Assembly (NCBI GenBank): GCA_020629635.1
Contig: JAHDCX010000013.1
Location: 85,009-149,008, forward strand
DNA: 64,000 nt
DNA from: Acidimicrobiales bacterium
Lineage (GTDB): Bacteria > Actinomycetota > Acidimicrobiia > Acidimicrobiales > SHLQ01
Direction: 5' to 3'
Numbering within the stretch: the first letter of the stretch is position 1; each line of letters starts with the position of its first letter. The notes under the pieces are model-generated. The model saw nothing but the letters and a program-made list of their open reading frames with translations. It ran no database searches and was not told the DNA's origin. The position numbers were made by a program, and so were the translations under genes. Shown piece by piece: positions 7,009-14,208 of this stretch.

Positions 7009-7962
7009 TCAGTCCTTCAGGTTGATGTCCCAGAGCACCTGCTGCAGTGCGGCGTCTGCGGTGATCGGCGCAAACCGTTGCGGAGTCTCTGGACTGATGC
7101 AGGTGACGACCGGCTGCAACACCGTCCACCCGGTCGGGTGGCAGAACTGCACCATCGAGATGCGCTCACCGGGGTTGTCCGGGTCGGCGACCACCCGATG
7201 GATTCCGCTGGGAATCGTGCCGTTGGTGACTCGCTCGAGCATGAGTCCGGTGTTGATGATCATGTGACCGTCCGGCGGCAGCGCATCGATCCAGCCGTCG
7301 GCCGTCTCGACCTGGAGCCCCTTGGCGGTCGCCCGCGGCAGCGCGGTGATGAGATTGATGTCGGCGTGGGCGTCCGCCCACACGTGGTCGCCGCTGGGCG
7401 CGTCGGCCATCGACGGATACCGGATCGCACGACTCAGCGTGGGTCCGTCCTGCGTCATCTCGTCGAAGAAGTGCTCGTCGCAGCCGATCCCGACGGCGAT
7501 GACCCGCAAGAACCGCCGTTGAATGTCCATCAACCGCCGGTGGAAGTCGAAGAGCGCCTCACGGATGCCGGGCACGGTCTGCTCCGGCAGCACCTGATCG
7601 GTGTACTGGTAGGGGAACGCCCGGCGCAGAGGATGCGCCTCGTCGATCTCGAGCTTCCAGTTGAGCATCTCCTTCCAGTCCGGAAGTTCGGCGCCCGCCG
7701 CCGTCTCGACCAGCAAGCCCGTATAGCCGGTCTGGCCGAAGGTGCCCGGCGCGTGGCTCTTCTGCTTCTCCACGGTCGGGGCGGCGAAGAACTCGGCGAG
7801 CTTGCCGTACACGTCGTCGACCATGCCATCGGACAGGTCGTGCGCCGTGTAAACGAAGCCATTGGTGAGGCTTCGCATGACGCCGTCGACGACTGCCGCA
7901 CGTTCGCTGGCGGTGCCGTCTTCGAATCGGAGCAAGTCGACATCGAGAATCGGGTCGGTCAC
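7009..7962 (-). CDS. isopenicillin-N-synthase-type 2-oxoglutarate/Fe(II) oxygenase
   Basis: A 317-residue protein of the plant-type (IPNS-like) non-haem iron oxygenases. The iron facial triad is visible as HADIN (HxD, near residue 195) and the distal His in SGIHRVV; the 2-oxoglutarate-binding Arg-x-Ser sits in GERISMVQF. The N-terminal DIOX_N-like part (ILDVDLLRFEDG, LAEFFAAPTVEKQKS) is also present. Such enzymes hydroxylate or desaturate small molecules; the substrate cannot be told, and no beta-lactam synthesis genes are near. The GTG start at 7962 has TAGGCT 6 bases upstream. Divergent from the reductase gene at 7985, with 22 bases between the two start codons. Confidence 0.85.
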   Translation of the reverse strand: MTDPILDVDLLRFEDGTASERAAVVDGVMRSLTNGFVYTAHDLSDGMVDDVYGKLAEFFAAPTVEKQKSHAPGTFGQTGYTGLLVETAAGAELPDWKEMLNWKLEIDEAHPLRRAFPYQYTDQVLPEQTVPGIREALFDFHRRLMDIQRRFLRVIAVGIGCDEHFFDEMTQDGPTLSRAIRYPSMADAPSGDHVWADAHADINLITALPRATAKGLQVETADGWIDALPPDGHMIINTGLMLERVTNGTIPSGIHRVVADPDNPGERISMVQFCHPTGWTVLQPVVTCISPETPQRFAPITADAALQQVLWDINLKD

Positions 7963-7968
7963 GTCCGA

Positions 7969-7978
7969 AGCCTAGGCT
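7969..7978. promoter_or_regulatory. palindromic twin -10 element AGCCTAGGCT serving two divergent leaderless genes
   Basis: The 10-base perfect palindrome contains TAGGCT on each strand (plus 7973-7978; minus 7974-7969). Each hexamer ends exactly 6 bases before a start codon: ATG 7985 on plus and GTG 7962 on minus. The two -10 hexamers share their central TA, so both polymerases could not occupy the site together. Confidence 0.6.
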
Positions 7979-7984
7979 CAGGCC

Positions 7985-9232
7985 ATGAGCGCCACCAGCG
8001 ATTCCCCCGACCCTCTCTCTCGCGACCTCGACATCGTGATCTTCGGTGCCACGAGTTTCGTTGGCGAACTGATGTGTCGCGCCATGGTCGACCGGCACGG
8101 CACAAACGGCGAGCTGCGCTGGGCGATCGCCGGCCGCAACGAGCTCAAGCTGAACAAGGTGGCCGGCGACACCGGCGCCGACGTGGAGAAGATCGTCGTC
8201 GACGCGCAGGACCGTAGCGGACTCGACGCCATGGCCGCCCGAGCCCGCGTCATCGTCTCGACGGTCGGCCCGTACGCGCTGTACGGAAACGACCTCGTGG
8301 CCGCCTGTGCCGCAGCCGGAACCGACTACTGCGATCTCAGCGGTGAGCCGCAGTGGATGCGCCGCATGATCGCCGATCACGAATCGGAGGCCCACACGTC
8401 TGGTGCCCGGATCGTGCACGCCTGCGGGTTCGACTCGATCCCCTCCGATCTCGGCGTCCATCACCTCCAACAGGCGGCGATTGAGCGATTCGGCGAGCCA
8501 TGCACGTCAGTCTCGATGCGGGTCAAGGCGATGAAGGGCTCGGCGTCGGGCGGCACGCTCGCGTCGATGCTCAACGTGGTCGACGAGACGAAGGCCGATC
8601 CCGGACTCCGCAAGGTCCTCGCCAACCCGTACGCCCTCGCCCCTGAGGGCATGCAGTCTGGCGTGCGCCAGAAGAACCTGAATGGCCCCGCTCGAGACGA
8701 CGTGACAGGCGCATGGATCACACCGTTCGTGATGGCGGCGATCAACACCCGCATCGTCCACCGCTCACACGCCCTCCTCGGCCAACCGTGGGGCTCGGAG
8801 TTCCGTTACGACGAGGCGATGGTGGCCGGAGATGGGCCGGTCGGTGCAGCCAAGGCGGCGGCCGTCGCTGGCGGCCTCGGCGCCTTCATGGCCGCAACCA
8901 CGGTCGGTCCGCTCCGAGGCCTGCTCGAGGATCGGGTGCTCCCCAAGCCGGGTGAAGGCCCCTCCCCTGAGGCCCAGGCGGCCGGCTTCTTCTCCCTGCG
9001 CTTCCATGGCTCGACCGCCGGCGGCGACACGCTGACCACCAAGGTCACTGGAGACCGCGATCCCGGATACGGCTCGACCGCCAAGATGCTCACGTCCGCG
9101 GCCACCACACTTCTCCACACCGACCCCGCAGACGTGCCCGGAGGATTCTGGACGCCGTCGACGTCGATGGGCGATCGGCTGCTCGAAGATCTCGTCGAGC
9201 ACGCCGGGCTGACCTTCGAGATCGACGGCTGA
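7985..9232 (+). CDS. saccharopine dehydrogenase-like NAD(P)-dependent reductase
   Basis: A 415-residue protein starting with a Rossmann fold (DIVIFGATSFVGELMCRAM), then AIAGRNELKLNKV and VIVSTVGPYALYGNDLVAAC, a pattern shared with mycobacterial saccharopine-dehydrogenase-like proteins and trans-acting enoyl reductases. YCDLSGEPQWM and HACGFDSIPSDLG are further family blocks. Members reduce lipid or polyketide intermediates or are uncharacterised membrane-associated oxidoreductases; the exact substrate is unknown here. The ATG at 7985 is chosen because TAGGCT lies 6 bases upstream. It shares a promoter region with the divergent oxygenase gene, which may hint at a joint pathway, but this is inference. 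Confidence 0.85.
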   Translation: MSATSDSPDPLSRDLDIVIFGATSFVGELMCRAMVDRHGTNGELRWAIAGRNELKLNKVAGDTGADVEKIVVDAQDRSGLDAMAARARVIVSTVGPYALYGNDLVAACAAAGTDYCDLSGEPQWMRRMIADHESEAHTSGARIVHACGFDSIPSDLGVHHLQQAAIERFGEPCTSVSMRVKAMKGSASGGTLASMLNVVDETKADPGLRKVLANPYALAPEGMQSGVRQKNLNGPARDDVTGAWITPFVMAAINTRIVHRSHALLGQPWGSEFRYDEAMVAGDGPVGAAKAAAVAGGLGAFMAATTVGPLRGLLEDRVLPKPGEGPSPEAQAAGFFSLRFHGSTAGGDTLTTKVTGDRDPGYGSTAKMLTSAATTLLHTDPADVPGGFWTPSTSMGDRLLEDLVEHAGLTFEIDG

Positions 9233-9280
9233 CCGAACAACACGAAGACCCGACAACCTCAGGAACAACACAACTGACAC

Positions 9281-9294
9281 CGAACACATGTTCG
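9281..9294. promoter_or_regulatory. LexA-type SOS box
   Basis: CGAACACATGTTCG matches the Gram-positive/actinobacterial LexA consensus core CGAAC-N4-GTTCG and is a perfect palindrome apart from the two central bases. It lies at about -36 to -23 relative to the ATG at 9317, which is also the predicted transcription start, so bound LexA would cover the -35 region of the AlkB-like gene. Confidence 0.7.
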
Positions 9295-9304
9295 GGTCAT
9301 CGTG

Positions 9305-9310
9305 TAGGCT
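9305..9310 (+). promoter_or_regulatory. candidate -10 hexamer (TAGGCT) of a leaderless transcript
   Basis: TAGGCT ends 6 bases before the ATG at 9317. It sits 10 bases downstream of the LexA-type box, so the two together look like an SOS-controlled promoter. Confidence 0.55.
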
Positions 9311-9316
9311 CGGGGC

Positions 9317-9943
9317 ATGCCTCCCGCGCCGCTCACCCTCTTCGGGGTCGCTGAGCAGGCGGTTCGACCGCTCCACGACACCATCATCCGCACCCAACTC
9401 GACCCGTGCTGTTGGGTCGACCACTCCCCTGGCTTCGTCGACGGCGCCGACACGCTGCTCGCCGACCTCGAGGAACGCATGTCGTGGCATCGCGGGCGCC
9501 GACTGATGTACGGAACATGGTTCGACGAACCCCGCCTCACCGCCACCACCTATGCACTCGACACCATCCCTCCACCGGTCATCGACGACGCCCGAATTGC
9601 CCTCACCGACCACTACGGCCGCGCATTCGCCGGCCTGTTCTGCAACCGCTACGTCGATGGAGCCGACAGCGTCGCATGGCACGCAGACCGGATCGGGCGC
9701 ACTGAGGTGGATCCGCTCGTCGCCATCATCAGCCTTGGCGGGCCTCGAACCTTCGCGATGCGACCAATGGGCGGGGGCAACGCTCACCGATGGATGCTCC
9801 ACAGCGGCGATCTGCTGGTGATGGGCGGCGCCACCCAGCACCACTGGGAACACTCGGTCCCCAAGACCCGTCAGGCGCCACCCCGCATGAGCGTCACGAT
9901 GCGCGCCGGAGGGCCACCGCTGCCCGGTCGCGAGCTGCGCTGA
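9317..9943 (+). CDS. AlkB-like 2-oxoglutarate/Fe(II) dioxygenase
   Basis: A 208-residue protein with the AlkB fold motifs: NRYVDGADSVAWHADR carries HxD, SLGGPRTFAMRP is the following beta strand pair, GDLLVMGGATQHHWEHSVPK carries the distal His, and PPRMSVTMR has the 2-oxoglutarate-binding Arg. The N-terminus (LTLFG) resembles AlkB-family proteins of the ALKBH2/3 type. These enzymes reverse alkylation damage on DNA or RNA bases. A LexA-type box and a TAGGCT hexamer immediately upstream suggest that damage induces it. It is convergent with the YihY gene; the two stop codons abut. Confidence 0.88.
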   Translation: MPPAPLTLFGVAEQAVRPLHDTIIRTQLDPCCWVDHSPGFVDGADTLLADLEERMSWHRGRRLMYGTWFDEPRLTATTYALDTIPPPVIDDARIALTDHYGRAFAGLFCNRYVDGADSVAWHADRIGRTEVDPLVAIISLGGPRTFAMRPMGGGNAHRWMLHSGDLLVMGGATQHHWEHSVPKTRQAPPRMSVTMRAGGPPLPGRELR

Positions 9944-10873
9944 TCAGACAGCAGGTTCGTTGACCGGGACCTCACGTCGCAGCCCAGCCCCCACACGCGC
10001 ATCACCAACTCGCCGCTTGGCCCGGATCGAGTCGACCAACGCTCCAATGAGAATGCCGAGCGAGACAAGCTGGAACCACAGCAAGACCACCACGATCGTC
10101 GCGAGCGCACCGTAGGTCTCCCCATAGGTGCCGAAGTTCTCGACGAAGACCCCGAAGCCCCAGCTCAGCAACACGAACAGGACGGTCCCGATGATCGCTC
10201 CAACGCTGATCAACGGCTTCTTGCCCCCCGATACGAGCTCGAACGTGGAGCGTTCTTCGGCGGCGGGCCCAATCCGGTACAGGACCGACAAACCGAGCGC
10301 CATCAGCGCAGCCAACCCCACGAAACGGCCGATCGTGATCAGGACGGACAGCGCTCCCGAGCCGGTCCAATCCTCGAGCAGCGCCGGGACCACCGACATC
10401 GCAAACACCATGGCTCCGAGCAACACGATGGCGCCCAGAAGAAGGCCGATGGCGATGACCCGCTTCAGTACGAAGTTGCGGTTCTCTTCGCGATCGAAGA
10501 CCACGTTGAGCGCCGACATGAGATTGCCGACCGCGCCAGACGCGCTGAAGACCGCCAGCAACGCACCGATGACGGCGGTGGCACCTGCGCCGCTCGAACT
10601 GGCGATGCTCTCGATCTGACCGACGAAGAACTCCCTCGTCTCTTCGGGCGAGGCCTCGAGCGCGCTGTTGGCCTCTTCGACCAGATCGTCGGTGTCGGCG
10701 ACCAGCCCAACGATCGACACGGTCGCCGCGATCGCGGGGATCATCGCCAGAAACGCGAAGAACGCGATGGCTGCGGCGAAGATCGGCAGGTACTTCGACG
10801 AGATGCCCTTGCTGAGTTCTTTCATGAATGGGACGGGAGCGTCGAGCTCCTCGCCGCCTCGCTTCTTGGCCAT
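9944..10873 (-). CDS. YihY/virulence factor BrkB family membrane protein
   Basis: A 309-residue protein from ATG 10873 (GAGGTG 3 bases upstream). After a short basic N-terminus it has about six membrane segments, including YLPIFAAAIAFFAFLAMIPA, VIGALLAVFSASGAVGNLMSALNVVF, LLLGAIVLLGAMVFAM, a helix near FVGLAALMALGLSVLYRIGP, VGAIIGTVLFVLLSWGFGVFV and a last helix with LLWFQLVSLGILIGALVD. The family signature GAxxxAxLWxxxxxxxLxxGAxxN is visible in variant form (YGALATIVVVLLWFQLVSLG). YihY/BrkB proteins are inner-membrane proteins once annotated as ribonuclease BN; their function is not established. A leadered gene, divergent from the nucleotidase gene at 10915. Confidence 0.88.
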   Translation of the reverse strand: MAKKRGGEELDAPVPFMKELSKGISSKYLPIFAAAIAFFAFLAMIPAIAATVSIVGLVADTDDLVEEANSALEASPEETREFFVGQIESIASSSGAGATAVIGALLAVFSASGAVGNLMSALNVVFDREENRNFVLKRVIAIGLLLGAIVLLGAMVFAMSVVPALLEDWTGSGALSVLITIGRFVGLAALMALGLSVLYRIGPAAEERSTFELVSGGKKPLISVGAIIGTVLFVLLSWGFGVFVENFGTYGETYGALATIVVVLLWFQLVSLGILIGALVDSIRAKRRVGDARVGAGLRREVPVNEPAV

Positions 10874-10900
10874 GGTCACCTCGTGCGATGTCTGCGGGAC

Positions 10901-10906
10901 TACCGT
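10901..10906 (+). promoter_or_regulatory. candidate -10 hexamer (TACCGT), near-leaderless
   Basis: TACCGT ends 8 bases before the GTG at 10915; no Shine-Dalgarno sequence is between them. The spacing is longer than the 6 bases seen in the best cases. Confidence 0.35.
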
Positions 10907-10914
10907 CTGTGGCC

Positions 10915-11559
10915 GTGGAACCCTTCGTGTTCGGTGTCGACCTCGACGGTGTGTGCGGCGATTACACCACCGCGTTTCGCACCATTGTGGCCCAGGAGCT
11001 CGACGTATCCGAGAATGAGCTGCCGCTCGAACGTTCGTGGGACTTTCGAGAATGGAACCTCGAACGCGCCGGCGGCTTCGAGCGGTTGCATGCGCTCGCC
11101 GTGTCCGGGCGAGGCCTCTTCGCCGATATGCCGCCAATCGAAGGGGTCGCTGACGCCTTGTGGCGGCTCTCCGATGCCGGCATCCACATCCGGATCATCA
11201 CGCATCGGCTCTATGTCAACTGGGGACACGCCTCTGCGGTCGCCGACACGGTCACCTGGCTCGACACCAACCGCATCCCGTATCGAGACATCTGCTTTCT
11301 CGGCAAGAAGCCCGACGTTGGCGCCCACGTCTACATCGACGACGGGCCACACAACATCGTCCAGCTGCGCGCCGCCGGCCACGAGGCGATCGTCTTCGAT
11401 CAGCCGTACAACCGAGACCTCGACGGCCCGCGGGTCGCCGACTGGGCAGAGCTCGAAACGATGGTGATGGCGCTGGCCACCGAATGGTTGGGCGCGACCC
11501 AACCGCAGCTGCCCGGCGTCGACGCCGGCGCAGATCGACTCGACCGCAAACGCAGCTGA
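10915..11559 (+). CDS. HAD-superfamily 5'-nucleotidase-like protein (NT5C type)
   Basis: A 214-residue protein with HAD motif I in FGVDLDGVCGDYTTAF, motif II near IRIITHR and motif III/IV in VYIDDGPHNI. The layout, with a helical cap between motifs I and II and the IDD pair near the end, is that of the 5'-deoxynucleotidase (NT5C) group, which dephosphorylates nucleoside monophosphates. The C-terminal 25 residues are a disordered polar tail. The GTG at 10915 is chosen so that the first strand of the fold starts at once; TACCGT lies 8 bases upstream. Confidence 0.78.
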   Translation: MEPFVFGVDLDGVCGDYTTAFRTIVAQELDVSENELPLERSWDFREWNLERAGGFERLHALAVSGRGLFADMPPIEGVADALWRLSDAGIHIRIITHRLYVNWGHASAVADTVTWLDTNRIPYRDICFLGKKPDVGAHVYIDDGPHNIVQLRAAGHEAIVFDQPYNRDLDGPRVADWAELETMVMALATEWLGATQPQLPGVDAGADRLDRKRS

Positions 11560-11572
11560 GCCGCTCCGTCCG

Positions 11573-12406
11573 TCAGTCTCGTGCGGCCAGCTTCTCGCGG
11601 GCCGGGTCGAGGTCGTGGGGGTTGGTCACGCCGATCCATTCCTCGCTCGACTGCGGAACGAGCACCGTGAGTTCGCCAGCGGCGCGCAGTTGATCGACCA
11701 CGTCGGGCAACAGGTACTCGGTCTTCTCGGTGTCGGCGTTCTCGGCGTAGAAGGTCTCCCAGCCTGCGGCCAGGTGAGCAAACAAGCTGTTCGGGAAGGC
11801 GAACATGTTCATCGAGACCATCGTGTCCTCGGCGTATTCGCCGACCGGATCGTCCGAGCGAATCACCCCGTCGTCGCTGCGGGCGATGCCGTGGGTTTCG
11901 GTGATCGAGTCGAGGACACCGTCGGTGACCGCGCAGACGCCGCGTGAGACCGCCCCCTCGCTCGGCAGGGTCTTCGCCATCTCGAACGACACCAGTGCCG
12001 CCGTTGTGGCGTCGCCACCAGAGATCGCCTCGGCCGCGATGCGATACGAATCCGGGCCGTAATAGTCGTCCGCGTTGACCACGATGAACGGTGTATTCAC
12101 CGCATCGGCCGCCGAAAGCACGGCGTGCGCCGTGCCCCACGGCTTCGCACGGGAAGGGCCGAGGTCGTCCTGACGAACCAGCTCGAAGCCGTCGAGCGAG
12201 CCGTACTGCCCGCGCAGATGGGCGGCCACGTCGTCCTCGATGTCCGATCGGATGATCAGCACCACCTTCGTGCACCCCGCCGCTCGGGCGTCCTTGATCG
12301 CAAAGTCGAGGAACGCCTCGCCGTTCGGCCCGACCTCCACGAGTTGCTTCGTCCCCCCGAAGCGACTCCCGAGACCAGCTGCCATGACCAGAAGTGTCAG
12401 ATCCAT
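11573..12406 (-). CDS. nucleotidyltransferase family protein
   Basis: A 277-residue protein with the NTP_transferase signature LLVMAAGLGSRFGGTKQL at residues 4-21, then PFIVVNADDYYG carrying the metal-binding Asp, and a conserved EGAVSRGVC block. It belongs with stand-alone sugar-phosphate nucleotidyltransferase-like proteins that have NADDYYG; the sugar is not known. The open frame extends upstream without a stop, but ATG 12406 is chosen because the nucleotide-binding strand follows at once and the upstream part is antisense to the HAD gene. Convergent with the nucleotidase at 10915-11559, with 13 bases between stops. Confidence 0.82.
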   Translation of the reverse strand: MDLTLLVMAAGLGSRFGGTKQLVEVGPNGEAFLDFAIKDARAAGCTKVVLIIRSDIEDDVAAHLRGQYGSLDGFELVRQDDLGPSRAKPWGTAHAVLSAADAVNTPFIVVNADDYYGPDSYRIAAEAISGGDATTAALVSFEMAKTLPSEGAVSRGVCAVTDGVLDSITETHGIARSDDGVIRSDDPVGEYAEDTMVSMNMFAFPNSLFAHLAAGWETFYAENADTEKTEYLLPDVVDQLRAAGELTVLVPQSSEEWIGVTNPHDLDPAREKLAARD

Positions 12407-12487
12407 GCTCTGTTTGTAGCGGAGTCCACGCCACCGTCGGTGACAATCGCGATGGATGTTCGGTCCAGCCGGTACATTCGCCCATCG

Positions 12488-13315
12488 ATGACGGTCAGCG
12501 CAGTGGTCACCGACCTCGATGGAACCTTCTGGTCGAGGTCGATGCGCGTGCATCCGGCGACGCACGATGCGGTTGGCCAACTGGACCGAGCCGGCATTCC
12601 CCTCGTGATCGCGACCGGGCGCCGCGCGTTGGGTGCGCTCAGCGGCCTGACGCCAGAGGGCTTCGGCGGGCGGCCCGGGATCTTCATGAACGGAGCCCTG
12701 GCCCGCGATCGCAGCGACGGCGAGTCGTTTCTGGTCGAGACGATCGACGCACCCGCCGTCGACTCGATGATGGACCTCTTCGCTGCGGCAGGGCTGGAGC
12801 CCATGGTGTACGTCGACCACCCACAAGCCGATCTTCTCGCCGGCCCTCAGCCCGCAGCGGGTGCCGCCTACCTCGCCGGCGCGGCCGGTGTGGCCTCGTA
12901 CGACAGCGAGGTCGCGTTTCGCCGGGCAGTTCGAGACGCTCCCGTGATCGGGCTCGGCGCATTCGGCTTTCCCGAGGCACAACTGGCGCCCATCGCAGCG
13001 GCGATCGACGAGGCCGAGCTCGCCACGGCGATCATCAGCCCGGCGATCTTCGAGGACGCCTTCGGTCTGATGATCCAGGGTCGCGCGGTCGACAAATGGA
13101 CCGGGATCGTCGCCTGGTGCGAGCGCCACGACATCGACCCTGCGGCCATCGCTGCGCTCGGCGACGGGATGAACGACCTCGACATGTTGACCAACGCCGG
13201 AGTGGCGATCGCTCCCACCAACAGCGTCGACGCGATTCTCGATGCCGCCGATCACCACATCGAGCCAAACGAGGACGGCGGTTGGTCGCAGCTCGGAGAC
13301 CTGCTCGGCCTGTAG
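12488..13315 (+). CDS. HAD-IIB (Cof-type) phosphatase
   Basis: A 275-residue Cof/HAD-IIB hydrolase. Motif I is AVVTDLDGTFW, motif II LVIATGRR, motif III Lys in RAVDKWTGI and motif IV GDGMNDLDML. The C2-type cap domain occupies about residues 80-190. Such enzymes dephosphorylate sugar phosphates or cofactors such as FMN and PLP with broad specificity. The ATG at 12488 is preceded by TACATT 9 bases upstream, without a ribosome-binding site. Divergent from the nucleotidyltransferase gene and followed after 10 bases by the hydroxyacid dehydrogenase gene. Confidence 0.86.
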   Translation: MTVSAVVTDLDGTFWSRSMRVHPATHDAVGQLDRAGIPLVIATGRRALGALSGLTPEGFGGRPGIFMNGALARDRSDGESFLVETIDAPAVDSMMDLFAAAGLEPMVYVDHPQADLLAGPQPAAGAAYLAGAAGVASYDSEVAFRRAVRDAPVIGLGAFGFPEAQLAPIAAAIDEAELATAIISPAIFEDAFGLMIQGRAVDKWTGIVAWCERHDIDPAAIAALGDGMNDLDMLTNAGVAIAPTNSVDAILDAADHHIEPNEDGGWSQLGDLLGL

Positions 13316-13318
13316 GGT
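13313..13318 (+). promoter_or_regulatory. candidate -10 hexamer (TAGGGT) overlapping a stop codon
   Basis: TAGGGT starts with the TAG stop of the HAD gene and ends 7 bases before the ATG at 13326. It could give the dehydrogenase gene its own leaderless transcript inside the operon. Confidence 0.38.
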
Positions 13319-13325
13319 CCCGAAC

Positions 13326-14204
13326 ATGTCACGCATCGGGTTCATCGGGCTCGGCGTCATGGGGTATCCCATGGCCGGCCACCTCGTCTCTGCCGGCCAC
13401 GACGTCTGCGTCCACAACCGAACGACCAGCGTCGCCGAACGCTTCGTCGCAGAGCACCCGGGCGCCGAGATGGCCTCGACACCGGCTGGGGCCAGCGAGG
13501 GCGCCGACATCGTGTTTCTCATCGTGGGCAACGACGACTCCGTGCGAGCCGTCGCCATGGGCGATGACGGCGCGCTCGCGACCATGCCCGACGGTTCCGT
13601 CCTCGTCGACCACACAACCGCATCGGCCGATGTGGCGCTCGAACTCGGCGAGGCGGCGTCCGCCAAGAACATCTCCGTGATCGACGCACCCGTATCCGGT
13701 GGCGAATCGGGCGCACAGAACGGTGCGCTGACCATCATGTGCGGGGGCGACGACGCGGCCTTCGCCACGGTCGAGCCCGTCATGGCCGCCTACTCGGGCA
13801 CCCGCACGCTCATCGGTGGGCTCGGCTCAGGCCAGCGAACCAAGATGGTGAATCAGATCGCAATCGCCGGTCTGCTCCAAGGCCTCTCCGAAGCCCTCAC
13901 GCTCGGCATCGCCGGGGGCCTCGACATGGACAAAGTGCTCGCAACCATCTCCAACGGGGCCGCAGGCTCGTGGCAGATGTCGAACCGCGGCCACACGATG
14001 GTCGCCGATGCGTTCGACTTCGGGTTCGCCATCGAGTGGATGATCAAGGACCTCGGCATCGCCTTGGATGAAGCTCGACGCCTCGGGATCGAGACACCCG
14101 TCGCGGACCTCGTCGCTGGCTACTACGACGAGCTCAACGAGGCCGGGGAATCTCGTTCGGACACGTCGGTGTTGATTCGTCGACTGCGTCAACCGAACGG
14201 ATAA
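13326..14204 (+). CDS. 3-hydroxyisobutyrate dehydrogenase-like (beta-hydroxyacid) dehydrogenase
   Basis: A 292-residue NAD(P)-dependent dehydrogenase. It starts with IGFIGLGVMGYPMAGHL (Rossmann GxGxxG), has the substrate-binding signature DAPVSGGESGA near residue 120, and the catalytic Lys in GSGQRTKMVNQ near 170. C-terminal helical domain with FDFGFAIEWMIKDL is typical. The family oxidises 3-hydroxyisobutyrate, tartronate semialdehyde or related beta-hydroxyacids, or reduces short-chain aldehydes; the substrate cannot be fixed from sequence. Followed after 4 bases by mycothione reductase. Confidence 0.85.
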   Translation: MSRIGFIGLGVMGYPMAGHLVSAGHDVCVHNRTTSVAERFVAEHPGAEMASTPAGASEGADIVFLIVGNDDSVRAVAMGDDGALATMPDGSVLVDHTTASADVALELGEAASAKNISVIDAPVSGGESGAQNGALTIMCGGDDAAFATVEPVMAAYSGTRTLIGGLGSGQRTKMVNQIAIAGLLQGLSEALTLGIAGGLDMDKVLATISNGAAGSWQMSNRGHTMVADAFDFGFAIEWMIKDLGIALDEARRLGIETPVADLVAGYYDELNEAGESRSDTSVLIRRLRQPNG

Positions 14205-14208
14205 CACG

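Noticed and set aside
7009..7962. A beta-lactam biosynthesis gene (isopenicillin N synthase)
   Set aside because: Only the general oxygenase family is supported; no ACV synthetase, epimerase or acyltransferase gene is nearby.
12407..13783. N-terminal extension of the nucleotidyltransferase frame to 13783
   Set aside because: The extension is antisense to the HAD phosphatase and dehydrogenase genes; the enzyme fold starts at ATG 12406.
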